Positions 8,073 to 17,449 of a DNA stretch of 64,000 nt are shown piece by piece. Every line of letters starts with the position of its first letter. Position 1 is the first letter of the stretch. Source of the DNA: Thiotrichales bacterium (GTDB lineage: Bacteria > Pseudomonadota > Gammaproteobacteria > Beggiatoales > Beggiatoaceae); assembly GCA_016745035.1 (NCBI GenBank), contig JADGDE010000001.1:534507-598506 (forward strand), written 5' to 3'. The notes below the pieces were generated by a model. That model did no database searches, was not told the origin of the DNA, and saw nothing but the letters and a program-made list of their open reading frames with translations. The translations under genes were made by a program, and so were the position numbers.

Positions 8073-9109
8073 TAAAATAATTCTCCTGCATGTTTTTCAG
8101 GGGCTTGCAAATCAAAATGTTGCCATGCCTTGCCTGTGACCACCCGCCCTCTGGGCGTGCGCATAATAAAGCCTTGTTGCAATAAATACGGCTCGAGGAC
8201 TTCTTCAATCGTGCCGCGCTCATCGCCAATTGCCGCTGCTAAGGTATCCACCCCTACCGGCCCGCCTTCAAATTTTTGCATAATCGCCAGCAGAAATTTT
8301 CTATCCAATCTATCGAGTCCGTAGGCATCGACATCGAGCATGTTCAAGGCTTTGTCGGCGAGTTCGACGGTGATATTGCCATCGCCTTTGATTTGGGCAT
8401 AATCGCGCACCCGCCGCAATAGGCGGTTGGCAATCCGTGGCGTGCCTCGGGCGCGCCGAGCAATTTCTGTTGCCCCCGGTTCATCAATGTCAACGCCGAT
8501 AATGCCGGCGGCGCGTTTAACAATCCAAGCTAAATCTTCAGTTTTGTAAAATTCTAGCCGTTGGGTAATACCAAAACGATCCCGCAAGGGCGCAGTGAGC
8601 AAACCGCTGCGGGTGGTTGCACCGACGAGGGTAAAGGGCGGTAAATCAAGTTTAATCGAGCGTGCCGCAGGCCCTTCGCCAATCATAATATCAAGCTGAA
8701 AATCTTCCATCGCCGGATACAACACTTCTTCAACGACAGGGCTAAGCCGATGAATTTCATCAATAAACAAGACATCACGGGCTTCAAGATTGGTTAGCAG
8801 CGCTGCCAAATCACCCGGGCGCTCTAGCACCGGCCCTGAGGTTTGGCGCAAATTAACCCCCATTTCGTGGGCGATGATGTGCGAGAGCGTGGTTTTACCC
8901 AAGCCCGGCGGACCAAAAATGAGCACATGATCGAGGGCATCACCGCGTTGTTTCGCTGCGGGAATAAACACGCCCATTTGCTCGCAGACCTTATCTTGTC
9001 CACGATAATCGGCGAGTTTGTGCGGGCGAATCGCTTGATCGAGTTGTTGTTCGTTATTCTCAACAGGCGCAGGGCTAGGGCTAACAAAACGGTCGGTTTC
9101 AATACTCAT
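8072..9109 (-). CDS. ruvB: Holliday junction branch migration helicase RuvB
   Basis: 345 residues, the usual length. Walker A GPPGLGKT at 66-73, Walker B LFIDEIH with Asp117-Glu118, sensor and arginine-finger region GATTRSG, and a C-terminal winged-helix domain (about 265-335) ending in [13 protein letters not shown]. RuvB hexamers drive branch migration on RuvA-bound Holliday junctions. ruvA and ruvC are not adjacent: the upstream neighbour, 3 bases away, is an HD-GYP gene. The downstream rluC overlaps by one base. Confidence 0.95.
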   Translation of the reverse strand: MSIETDRFVSPSPAPVENNEQQLDQAIRPHKLADYRGQDKVCEQMGVFIPAAKQRGDALDHVLIFGPPGLGKTTLSHIIAHEMGVNLRQTSGPVLERPGDLAALLTNLEARDVLFIDEIHRLSPVVEEVLYPAMEDFQLDIMIGEGPAARSIKLDLPPFTLVGATTRSGLLTAPLRDRFGITQRLEFYKTEDLAWIVKRAAGIIGVDIDEPGATEIARRARGTPRIANRLLRRVRDYAQIKGDGNITVELADKALNMLDVDAYGLDRLDRKFLLAIMQKFEGGPVGVDTLAAAIGDERGTIEEVLEPYLLQQGFIMRTPRGRVVTGKAWQHFDLQAPEKHAGELF

Positions 9110-9112
9110 GCT

Positions 9113-10813
9113 TTACCAGTTGGGGTTGAAACCCGGTAAATTATCCAAATCGATCTCATCTTGCTGGGTTTCAGGCAAATATTTATCCGCATATTGTTGA
9201 TAGACTTTTTCATGAATAAAGACATCGAATAAATCAGGATCAATATGGTTATCTAGTTTCATTTTGCCAAGGATAGTTAAGGCGCGGGATAAAGGCATGG
9301 CTTTTTTATAGGGGCGGTCGCTGGCGGTCAGGGCTTCAAAAACATCGGCAATCCCCATCATTCGTGCTGCTAGCGGCATTTCATGGCGTTTGAGTCCTTT
9401 CGGATAGCCTTTGCCATCCATGCGTTCATGGTGTCCGCCTGCCAGTTGTGGCACATTTTTCATGTGGCTAGGATAGGGCAGGGATTCGAGCATTTCGATG
9501 GTGGCGGTGATGTGGTGATTAATGTGGGCGCGCTCTTCTGTGGTCAATGTGCCGCGACTAATTTGTAAATTATAAATTTCATCATCAGAAAAAAACGGCA
9601 AGCACTCGCCTGCGGGATTTGTCCAAGTGTAGCGTTGGCTGATATGTTCGATTTCTTGTTTTTTCTCATCGCTCATAAATTCACCACCGATATTGCTATG
9701 ATGGACAAATTCACGATCTTTATCAATCGCCTCACATTGCGCTTGTAACTGTGCATCAATCTCTGCATGTTCGCTGGCATCGGTGACGAGCTTTTGTTTT
9801 AGTGCCGCAATTTCAAAGTCGCGTTTGACCAATTCAAAACGGGTATCGACCAATTCGATGCGATCATAAATGGTTTCCAATTTGGTGGCTTTATCAACAA
9901 TATATTCTTTGGTCGTAATTTTGCCACAATCGTGCAACATGCCCGCAACCCACAATTCATAGCGCTCATCAGTGCTCATGCTAAAGCCGGTGATTTCCTT
10001 ACCACCGCGCTGGCATTGTTGGGTGGCATCCGCCAGCATCATGGTCAGTTCGGGGACACGGCTACAATGATTGCCTGTATAGGGTGATTTTCTATCAATG
10101 GTGTTAGCAATCAGAGTGATAAAGGCTTCAAACAATTCGCGTTGTTCGCGTACTAATCTTTGATTGACTAAAGCAACGGCCGCTTGCGAGGTCAGGGATT
10201 CGACCAATTCTTGGTCGGTTTGGCTAAACGAGCGAATCTCACTGGTATCGGGATCTAAGGCGTTGATTAATTGTAGTACACCGATGAGTTTATTTTTGTG
10301 ATTTTTCATTGGCACAGTCAAAAATGACTGTGAGCGGTAGTTCATTTGTTCATCAAAACGCCGCGTACCTGAGAACTCGAATTTAGTATCTTGATAAGCA
10401 TCGGGGATATTAATGGTCTCACCGTGCAAACCAGCACACACCGCGACCATGTGGTCATTTTCTTTGCCATTTTCATCATGCAAAGGCAAGGGCGGGAAGT
10501 TAATCGGCTCGCCACTGCTGCCGCCTTTATGAATCCCAAGGCTTTCAGAGAGCATGATTTCAAACTTGAGTCCATCTTCGCCCAAAGTATACAAAGTGCC
10601 GCCATCGGCATTGGTGAGTTCTTTCGCCGCTTGTAAAATCCGTTCAAGTAAACGCTGGTTATCTTTTTCTAAAGACAAGGCAACGCCAATGGTATTGAGG
10701 CGCTTGAGTCGCCCTAATAAATTTTGATATTCAGAGGAGTTTGCCTCGTCTGTGGTTTGTGTCTCGCCCGCACTCATGTCAGATACCCCAAATATAACGC
10801 CGATTGCGCTCAC
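9113..10813 (-). CDS. GAF and HD-GYP domain protein, probable cyclic-di-GMP phosphodiesterase
   Basis: 566 residues from the GTG at 10813. The GAF domain spans about 45-215 and the HD-GYP domain about 235-540, with GNHCSRV, GMLHDCGK (HD pair), HHERMDGKGYPKGL (HHE and GYP) and the IADVFEALTASDRPY block; all expected metal and signature residues are visible. A roughly 90-residue charged helical insertion (about 305-395) separates the HD pair from the HHE motif. An ATG at 10777 (residue 13) has a better ribosome site (GGGGTATCTGAC before it) and may be the true start. HD-GYP proteins hydrolyse cyclic di-GMP; the GAF domain should sense a small ligand. It is probably transcribed into ruvB-rluC. 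Confidence 0.85.
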   Translation of the reverse strand: MSAIGVIFGVSDMSAGETQTTDEANSSEYQNLLGRLKRLNTIGVALSLEKDNQRLLERILQAAKELTNADGGTLYTLGEDGLKFEIMLSESLGIHKGGSSGEPINFPPLPLHDENGKENDHMVAVCAGLHGETINIPDAYQDTKFEFSGTRRFDEQMNYRSQSFLTVPMKNHKNKLIGVLQLINALDPDTSEIRSFSQTDQELVESLTSQAAVALVNQRLVREQRELFEAFITLIANTIDRKSPYTGNHCSRVPELTMMLADATQQCQRGGKEITGFSMSTDERYELWVAGMLHDCGKITTKEYIVDKATKLETIYDRIELVDTRFELVKRDFEIAALKQKLVTDASEHAEIDAQLQAQCEAIDKDREFVHHSNIGGEFMSDEKKQEIEHISQRYTWTNPAGECLPFFSDDEIYNLQISRGTLTTEERAHINHHITATIEMLESLPYPSHMKNVPQLAGGHHERMDGKGYPKGLKRHEMPLAARMMGIADVFEALTASDRPYKKAMPLSRALTILGKMKLDNHIDPDLFDVFIHEKVYQQYADKYLPETQQDEIDLDNLPGFNPNW

Positions 10814-10916
10814 AATGATCAGCCCGCACCAAGCTGCCTGTGAACCATCCTGTATTTTCTATCAGATTAGCAATATTACGCAAGCATTAATCGCAAAATA
10901 ATACCTATCTTAATTT

Positions 10917-10993
10917 ACTGATGTGACGCACTAAGCTTGTTTTTGACACAATAAGGTGCTTTTCCACCTGCTTAGCCATTGCGTAACATCAGT
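10917..10993. mobile_element. MITE-like element, shortest form (copy 4)
   Basis: 77 bp, ends ACTGATGTGACGCA and TGCGTAACATCAGT (13 of 14 matched as inverted repeats), in reverse orientation relative to copy 1. It retains the GGTGGAAAA and TTGTGTCAAAAAC words. A further end-like word (TAGCAATATTACGCAA, about 10868-10883) lies just outside and may be the remnant of an older insertion. The right end supplies the TGA stop of the adjacent phosphoribosyltransferase gene. Confidence 0.75.
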
Positions 10994-12092
10994 TAGCCAC
11001 GTTGGCAATAATCCCCGCTGCCTTGTAGGGCATATCTGGGCGTTCTTCAATTGCCACGCCTTTTTCTTCGGCTAAAACTAAAAAGGCTTGTATTTCGGGG
11101 TTATTTATATCTTGTAATAAGATTTTTAAGGGCACGCGGCGCAACAAGACGCGAATTGCCTCACCTAAACTGGGTTTAAGGAAATTACTGTGTGTCAGTT
11201 GATAGCTTGCCATCATCTCGGCAATAAAAGCCTGAGCGCGGGCATGTTGTTGCACACGGGCTGACTCAGAGCTGATAGCTAATTGGCTTAAATCAATATC
11301 TGTTAATACGCTGGCAACCGCTGCCATGATATTGTCGATAAACCATAGCGATAAATCATCCGCTTGCCATTCGGGATAATATTTACAGCCATGATAATCA
11401 TCTGTGCCAATATAATCGCTATTGAGTACCGAGCGACTGACCAAGCCGCTGATAGTGGCGTTTAATAAAGCCGAGGGCATTAAAAAATCTTCCAAAGTCG
11501 CAGAGACCGCTGCCGAGCCGGAAATATCCGCCAAGACATGCAAATCGCTGTTAATCTGGGTTTGGTTTTCTTGGTTAAACTGCGCAACCCAGCGCTTTAA
11601 TTCACGGGTAATCACACCTTTGCCCGTCCAGCCATCAATAAAAACGATATTATCGCCTGTTGCACCATGACGGCTTAAAATGGTTTTTAAGGCATTGTCA
11701 TCAATGCCCCGATCTCGAATAATCGAAATACTGTAATGCGGCACGGTTTTGCCAAACACGGTTTTGAGAATCCGGCGTAATAACACGCCCACGGGTGTGC
11801 CTGCACGTAATAAAGACACCAACACGGGCTTATCTTGCTTGGCTATATGGGCAGCTAAAGTCAGGGCATGGCGCGCCATCGTGTGGCGGTTGGCTTTCAG
11901 TGCGGCTTGAAAAACATTTAAATAAGCGCTGCTGGGGCGATATTCAGGCGAGAGCAGTTCGCTATAGTGGCGTTTTTGTTGCTGAATTAAGCGCTCTTTA
12001 TCCTCAAGTTCAGTTAAAGGCACATCAATCGGCTTAACTAAAAATTCGACATCATCGGCGAGATAACTGCCGTGGAATGCAGTGGGGTTCAT
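10989..12092 (-). CDS. Ter-system-type phosphoribosyltransferase (PRTase/StiP family)
   Basis: 367 residues resembling the family formerly called cysteine protease StiP (PF11202), which comparative work by Anantharaman, Iyer and Aravind reinterpreted as a phosphoribosyltransferase-like enzyme of tellurite/stress (Ter) gene clusters. Visible are SLLRAGTPVGVLLRR (about 94-108), ISIIRDRGIDDNAL, and IVFIDGWTGKG (about 151-161), the PRPP-binding-like loop. The start overlaps the upstream partner by four bases (ATGA). The last codons read GTG GCT AAC TGA, and the AAC TGA lies inside the end of a mobile element, so the native C-terminus may have been altered. The product in Ter systems is thought to be a nucleoside-like metabolite; this is not established. 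Confidence 0.75.
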   Translation of the reverse strand: MNPTAFHGSYLADDVEFLVKPIDVPLTELEDKERLIQQQKRHYSELLSPEYRPSSAYLNVFQAALKANRHTMARHALTLAAHIAKQDKPVLVSLLRAGTPVGVLLRRILKTVFGKTVPHYSISIIRDRGIDDNALKTILSRHGATGDNIVFIDGWTGKGVITRELKRWVAQFNQENQTQINSDLHVLADISGSAAVSATLEDFLMPSALLNATISGLVSRSVLNSDYIGTDDYHGCKYYPEWQADDLSLWFIDNIMAAVASVLTDIDLSQLAISSESARVQQHARAQAFIAEMMASYQLTHSNFLKPSLGEAIRVLLRRVPLKILLQDINNPEIQAFLVLAEEKGVAIEERPDMPYKAAGIIANVAN

Positions 12093-13183
12093 GCGTGCTC
12101 CATCATGATTTCAATGACTTCAGGGGCATAAGCGTGAAGTAAGGTTTTTAATTGGTGGTTTTCAGGCAGGCTGGGGGTTTCGTAACAGATCATAATCACA
12201 TCATACGGTTCGATATTGTAAAGAAAATTATCCACTGCTTCGTGATAATTATCCCAAAAACGCAAACGGCTTTGAATCGCCGCGTCGATATTAATCGGCG
12301 AGCGCCCCGTTGATTGCACCCAAGTATTTGCCCCTTGCTGCTGCAAATACGCTGCAAGCTTAAAGGCTGGATAGATAAATTCGCCCGTCCCCAAAACCAA
12401 CACCCGTTTGCCGATATAGGCATCCGCATCGACATAAACCGACATATCAAGTTTAAGTTGTTCCAGCCCAAAACGGCCAAAATTATAGGGGATATAGGCA
12501 TCTAAGGCTTTTGCCTCAGGATTACTGGCGCGCCCCAATGCAGCAATGTCAGCATGATTGGGGCTAAACTCATAGCGCCCTTGATGTAGGGCAACCGTAT
12601 CAATGCCCTCAAGTGGGGCAGGAATCCAACTCAATAAAGCCCCAGCGATAAATGCTTGGGCATTGGGCAGGTGTTGCTGTAATTGCGCAACGATGTTTTG
12701 CAAGGTTTTGCCAGTAGAAAATTCATCATCAATTAAAACTACTTGTTCAGCCTGAGCTAAACGCGCCCGTAATGTCGGATCGCGGGGTTGATATAAATAA
12801 TGCGCTGGGGCATGAGAATGCTCTTCTTGAAAAGCCACCAGCAAATCTTGCGCTAACTGATAACGGGTGGTATGAATATATAAACTGTTGTTTAGACCTA
12901 AGCGTTCATAAACACCAAAGCCCAAGCCCGTTGCGGTCTCGGCAAAGCCAATCACCACCGTGGGTTTATCAACTTGAATCTGAGGGCGTAAAGCGGCGGC
13001 TAATTGTTGTTGCGCCCAAGCAATGGTATCGGGCGGACAAGGGCTGTATTTTCCTAATACCTTACTGATAAAAATAAAACCGCGCTTTTTGTTGGCACGC
13101 GAACCAAAACCAGTTAATTGCTGTAACAATTGCGGCTGCGGGCTATTGAGCTGTAGTTGTCCGGTCGCAAGATTAATTTTCAT
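12089..13183 (-). CDS. phosphoribosyltransferase with TRSP domain (Ter-system type)
   Basis: 364 residues. The N-terminal half is an orotate-PRTase-like domain with the PRPP loop VVLIDDEFSTGKT (about 148-160) and an upstream VIGFAETATGLG; the C-terminal part (about 250-360) fits the TRSP domain found in the same context, including RVLVLGTGEFIYPAFKLA and QSTGRSPI. It is translationally coupled to the StiP-family gene downstream. In Ter clusters these two are normally accompanied by HAD, ATP-grasp and TerD/TerC genes; none is seen here, so the pair is either a detached module or works with genes elsewhere. It should be cytoplasmic, as no signal peptide is present. Confidence 0.75.
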   Translation of the reverse strand: MKINLATGQLQLNSPQPQLLQQLTGFGSRANKKRGFIFISKVLGKYSPCPPDTIAWAQQQLAAALRPQIQVDKPTVVIGFAETATGLGFGVYERLGLNNSLYIHTTRYQLAQDLLVAFQEEHSHAPAHYLYQPRDPTLRARLAQAEQVVLIDDEFSTGKTLQNIVAQLQQHLPNAQAFIAGALLSWIPAPLEGIDTVALHQGRYEFSPNHADIAALGRASNPEAKALDAYIPYNFGRFGLEQLKLDMSVYVDADAYIGKRVLVLGTGEFIYPAFKLAAYLQQQGANTWVQSTGRSPINIDAAIQSRLRFWDNYHEAVDNFLYNIEPYDVIMICYETPSLPENHQLKTLLHAYAPEVIEIMMEHA

Positions 13184-13299
13184 TCACTTTTTTCTCAACA
13201 TACTAAGGCAGGCTAGTTTAACCTGAATTTAGCGTCTGTTGCGGTACATAAGCGACATTTACTCGCATTTTTTAAAGGGTGTCGCTACCTCGTGACGAC

Positions 13300-13323
13300 T
13301 TTTTAGGTATCCCTACCTAAAAA
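13300..13323. other. perfect 10-bp hairpin beside the structured RNA candidate
   Basis: TTTTTAGGTA, loop TCCC, TACCTAAAAA. Symmetric A/T tails make it usable on both strands as a weak terminator. It could equally be a subterminal hairpin of an IS200/IS605-type end, given the RNA candidate next to it. Confidence 0.45.
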
Positions 13324-13335
13324 CTACTCGCAAAC

Positions 13336-13560
13336 GCGACGTTATCTTAGCCCTGATTCGTCCGTGTCACCTCCCAGCCTACGTATACCATTGCAGCACA
13401 AGCTGCTCGGTACACCTCCGGCATGAAGGCTCTCACATGACTTTACGGCAATCATACCGCTGCGCTCAGGCTACACTCCCTAGCGCTCATATACGCCTTC
13501 TCGGTCGGCATTGCCTATCACGGACTAACCGCCTTCGCGAGATCGCGCTTTCCATGGCGG
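13336..13560 (-). ncRNA. highly structured RNA candidate, possibly HEARO/omega RNA without its nuclease gene
   Basis: This forms most of a 377-base gene-free stretch (13184-13560) that is GC-richer than the other intergenic regions. On the minus strand it begins at the stop codon of the DUF167 gene. Nested pairings visible by eye are CCGCC/GGCGG around a CGCGA/TCGCG hairpin, GTCCGTG/CACGGAC closing a domain of about 190 bases, AGCCT/AGGCT, GTGTACC/GGTATAC with one G-U pair, GCAGC-TTGT-GCTGC, and CGGTA/TGCCG. The order and words such as CAATGCCGACC, GTGTAGCC and GGAGGTGTACC resemble what I remember of HEARO RNAs, the omega guides of IscB transposons. This is from memory and unverified. No iscB reading frame is nearby, so it would be a remnant or a stand-alone RNA. 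Confidence 0.5.
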
Positions 13561-13860
13561 TCAGCGACGGTTGGGATTTTTTTCGATGTCTTTAGGCAAG
13601 CGTTGGGGATGCTCGATTAAAAACTGCTTATGCCGAGAACTCTCGCCGCGCAGCAGTTGCACGCTATTTTTCGGCACTTTAAAACTTTTCGCCAGCCAAG
13701 CACACAGTTGCTTATTAGCTTTACCATCGACAGGCGGAGCAGTGGTGCGGACTTTGATGCTATCGCCGTGTAAACCCACCCACTCATCACGACTGGCGCG
13801 GGGCTGGATATACAACGACAATAGCAGGTTTTCACCTTGCCATTGGTAGGCAGGCATCAT
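13561..13860 (-). CDS. DUF167 (YggU) family protein
   Basis: 99 residues with the whole family pattern: LSLYIQPRASRDEWVGLHGDSIKVRTTAPPVDGKANKQL in segments, with the conserved PRAS, APPVDGKAN and RGESSRHK blocks. The family is a small, widespread cytoplasmic fold of unknown biochemical role. It starts 2 bases after the CcmG-like gene and probably shares its transcript. Its stop codon is the point where the folded RNA candidate begins. The start could be either of two adjacent ATG codons. Confidence 0.88.
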   Translation of the reverse strand: MMPAYQWQGENLLLSLYIQPRASRDEWVGLHGDSIKVRTTAPPVDGKANKQLCAWLAKSFKVPKNSVQLLRGESSRHKQFLIEHPQRLPKDIEKNPNRR

Positions 13861-13862
13861 GC

Positions 13863-14390
13863 TTAGCTTTCAGCTTCCAGCTCTTTAATCAGCGGCCATA
13901 AAGTATCACGAAACTCATTCACACCCACAGGCCCTGTGTGCTTGTGGCGTACCACGCCTTTTTTATCAATGATAAAGGTCTCGGGTGTACCGGTCACGCC
14001 ATAATCAATACCGGTGCGCCCATCGGGGTCAAAGGCGCTGATTTTGTAGGGGTTGCCGTGTTGTTGCAGCCAGCCTGTGGCATCGGCGCGGGTGTCTTTC
14101 CAATTAAGCCCGTAAATATTCAGGTTTTCTTGTTTGGCTAATTGCATGAATAAAGGATGTTCTTGCCGACAGGAAACACACCAAGAAGCCCAGACATTGA
14201 GCATGGTCACTTGTCCGAGTAAATCTTTTTTACTGATGTTTTTATCCGCTGCTAGCACTGTTTCCAAATCAAAACTTGGCGCGGGTAAATTAATCAGGGT
14301 GGAGTCCATTTTTCTGGGGTCAAGGCTTAGCCCTTTATAGAGAAAAGCCACCAGCCCGAGGAAGATAAATAAAGGGATAAGAAAACGCAT
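13863..14390 (-). CDS. CcmG/DsbE-like thiol:disulfide oxidoreductase
   Basis: 175 residues: an N-terminal membrane anchor (about 4-20) followed by a periplasmic thioredoxin fold with WCVSC (Cys71, Cys74), LNWKDTRADATGWL and the cis-proline region GTPETFIID. The acidic loop and length fit DsbE/CcmG, which reduces the apocytochrome haem-binding cysteines during cytochrome c maturation. The rest of the ccm operon is not in the window, so other TlpA-like reductases remain possible. DUF167 follows immediately downstream. Confidence 0.85.
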   Translation of the reverse strand: MRFLIPLFIFLGLVAFLYKGLSLDPRKMDSTLINLPAPSFDLETVLAADKNISKKDLLGQVTMLNVWASWCVSCRQEHPLFMQLAKQENLNIYGLNWKDTRADATGWLQQHGNPYKISAFDPDGRTGIDYGVTGTPETFIIDKKGVVRHKHTGPVGVNEFRDTLWPLIKELEAES

Positions 14391-14424
14391 CGTTTGTCCT
14401 TATGATAAAGCGTGGGGAATGTGT

Positions 14425-14796
14425 TTAATGGGATTCAAACCAACAACAATTTAAGTCTATAGCAATATTTTTCAATCGCCGATCACGAGTCCACAATGAG
14501 GTATCGGATATAAGTAAAGTCGTACTTAAAAGATGCAGATCAATAAAGCCAATACCTCGTCCCATTAATTGATGTTGTTCAATAAAATACAACACTTCAT
14601 CGTGCATCGCTTCTTTGGCTTGTGGTAGAGCTTGCCATAACTCCAATAGTGACTGTCTATTTTTTAGATGACCACAAGCTAACTCGCCTATGATCATCGG
14701 ATGCATATACACCTGATTTTTTTCGAGTAGGGCGCTTAGTTGAGCATCACCTTGTCGTAAATAATCAACCCAAATAGAAGTATCGACTAAAACCAT
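14425..14796 (-). CDS. vapC: VapC-type PIN-domain ribonuclease toxin
   Basis: 123 residues with a PIN-domain layout: Asp5 in LVDTSIW, Glu38 in IIGELACG, then GFIDLHLL with the third acid, and DTSLWTRDRRL near the end. VapC toxins cleave specific RNAs, often tRNA or the 23S sarcin-ricin loop; the target here is unknown. The start codon overlaps the antitoxin stop (TAATG), the usual coupled order with the antitoxin first. The unit lies between dsbE-like and serS genes, all on the minus strand. Confidence 0.88.
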   Translation of the reverse strand: MVLVDTSIWVDYLRQGDAQLSALLEKNQVYMHPMIIGELACGHLKNRQSLLELWQALPQAKEAMHDEVLYFIEQHQLMGRGIGFIDLHLLSTTLLISDTSLWTRDRRLKNIAIDLNCCWFESH

Positions 14797-14996
14797 TACT
14801 CGTCTGCTTGTGATTGCCGTCTTGCGATATGTTCAAGCTGTGGCTCAGAGCCACCAAGCTTAGCTAAACGCTTAGCGCTTTCACGCTCAATCAATGCCTT
14901 AAAGCATTCGCGCAATAAGGCAGATTGTTCGTGAATACCTGTTAGTTGCTCAGCCTTAGCATATAAACTATCGTCAATGTTTAATGTGGTACGCAT
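14796..14996 (-). CDS. vapB: VapB-type antitoxin
   Basis: 66 residues. The N-terminal MRTTLNIDDSLYAKAEQLTG is a ribbon-helix-helix-like DNA-binding start typical of VapB antitoxins that act on PIN toxins; the C-terminal part is charged and probably wraps the toxin. The ATG at 14996 was preferred over the GTG just before it because GAGGG lies seven bases upstream. The complex is expected to repress its own promoter, between this gene and serS. Confidence 0.82.
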   Translation of the reverse strand: MRTTLNIDDSLYAKAEQLTGIHEQSALLRECFKALIERESAKRLAKLGGSEPQLEHIARRQSQADE

Positions 14997-15034
14997 CACT
15001 TTACCCTCTTCTAGCGCAGGCTAAGCTATCTTGC

Positions 15035-16372
<1,338 letters not shown>

Positions 16373-16407
16373 CTATCCGTTCTGTGCTATCCAATCGAGA
16401 GGTTACT

Positions 16408-17031
16408 ATGTCTAAGTTAAGTCGTCGCCAGTTTTTGGCGCTATCCACAGGTGCGAGCGCCTTATTATTATGCCCAAGCCTCAGCTATGCTGATGTGCGC
16501 CACAAAGCCAAAGGGCGAGTGCTGATTAATGGTCAATTGGCGAGCAGTAGCACGCCGATAAAATCCGGTGATAGTATTGAAACGGGAGATAAGTCAGAAT
16601 TAATTTTTAAACTGCATAAAGACGCGTATAAAATCAAAGCCAATACTCAAGTCAAAATTCATAGCGCCAGCGCTGATGGTTCAGGGCTACTCGAAGTGAT
16701 TGGCGGGGCAATGCTTGCGGTGTTTGGTAAAAGTAATAAACGCATCAAAACCCCGATTGCAACCATGGGCATTCGCGGGACAGGGGTCTATATTCAAGTT
16801 GATGAACAAGAAAGTTATTTTTGTACCTGCTTTGGTGAAACCGAACTTGAAGCCGGAGGCAAAAGCCAACGGGTTAAAGCCAACCATCATAAAGCCAAAA
16901 CCGTGAAGAAAAATAAACAAATGGTCGATGCTAAAATGATTGGACATGATGATTGGGAATTAGAAGAACTCGCCGACATTGCAGGCATTGCTTTACCTGA
17001 AAGTTTTACCAATGGTGACTATTCGTACTAG
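16408..17031 (+). CDS. Tat-exported FecR-domain protein
   Basis: 207 residues from the ATG at 16408, which has a GAGAGG ribosome site. The N-terminus carries a twin-arginine signal, SRRQFLALS, then a hydrophobic stretch to about residue 28 (LSYA). A FecR domain follows: GRVLINGQ, SGDSIETGDKSELIFKL and the typical TPIATMGIRGTGVYI (about 115-130). FecR domains usually signal for iron-responsive sigma factors, but here no sigma factor is present and the domain is exported by Tat as a stand-alone protein. A cysteine pair in FCTCFG might bind a metal (inference). The next genes are a small coiled-coil-like protein and a DUF58 protein. Confidence 0.78.
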   Translation: MSKLSRRQFLALSTGASALLLCPSLSYADVRHKAKGRVLINGQLASSSTPIKSGDSIETGDKSELIFKLHKDAYKIKANTQVKIHSASADGSGLLEVIGGAMLAVFGKSNKRIKTPIATMGIRGTGVYIQVDEQESYFCTCFGETELEAGGKSQRVKANHHKAKTVKKNKQMVDAKMIGHDDWELEELADIAGIALPESFTNGDYSY

Positions 17032-17038
17032 GATAACG

Positions 17039-17449
17039 ATGACAGAACCAACGCAGGAAGAAGACAAACGCATTCCGCTCTTAAATGAAATCATTCGCCC
17101 AGGGCGAGGGCGTAAAGGCGCTCAGGCAGAACAAGAGCCAAAAAAGCCCATTGTGCGGGAAATCATCGATCCCAGCGTTGGCAGTGTGACTGAAATTGTC
17201 GATGCCAAAGCCCATGAAACAGCGCTTGAGTCCGTGCCGGATTTAAGTCGCTTGGGCGTATCGGAACAGACTTCTTCGCCTATAAATAAAGCTCAACAGC
17301 AGCAACTAGGGGAAGAATTAGCCGAGATTGTGCAAAAACGTCTGGATCATATTTTACCTAAATTAGCGGCACAAATTACCAAAGACTTACAACAACATGT
17401 TGATAAACGCTTACAAGATTGGCAACAAAAAAATGATAAAAACCGATGA
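17039..17449 (+). CDS. small charged protein of unknown function
   Basis: 136 residues from the ATG at 17039, chosen because it follows the upstream stop by seven bases and removes an unlikely leader overlapping the FecR gene. The sequence is hydrophilic without signal or membrane segment; the first 90 residues look disordered and hold repeated short Ile/Val-containing motifs (NEIIRPG, REIIDPS, TEIVDAK), and the last 45 are an amphipathic helix (EELAEIVQKRLDHILPKLAAQITKDL). The last codons overlap the DUF58 gene by four bases (ATGA), which suggests a joint role. Confidence 0.65.
   Translation: MTEPTQEEDKRIPLLNEIIRPGRGRKGAQAEQEPKKPIVREIIDPSVGSVTEIVDAKAHETALESVPDLSRLGVSEQTSSPINKAQQQQLGEELAEIVQKRLDHILPKLAAQITKDLQQHVDKRLQDWQQKNDKNR

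Noticed and set aside
13191..13560. Missed protein gene in the gap before the DUF167 gene
   Set aside because: No frame of useful length with a plausible start was found on either strand; paired segments point to RNA structure instead.
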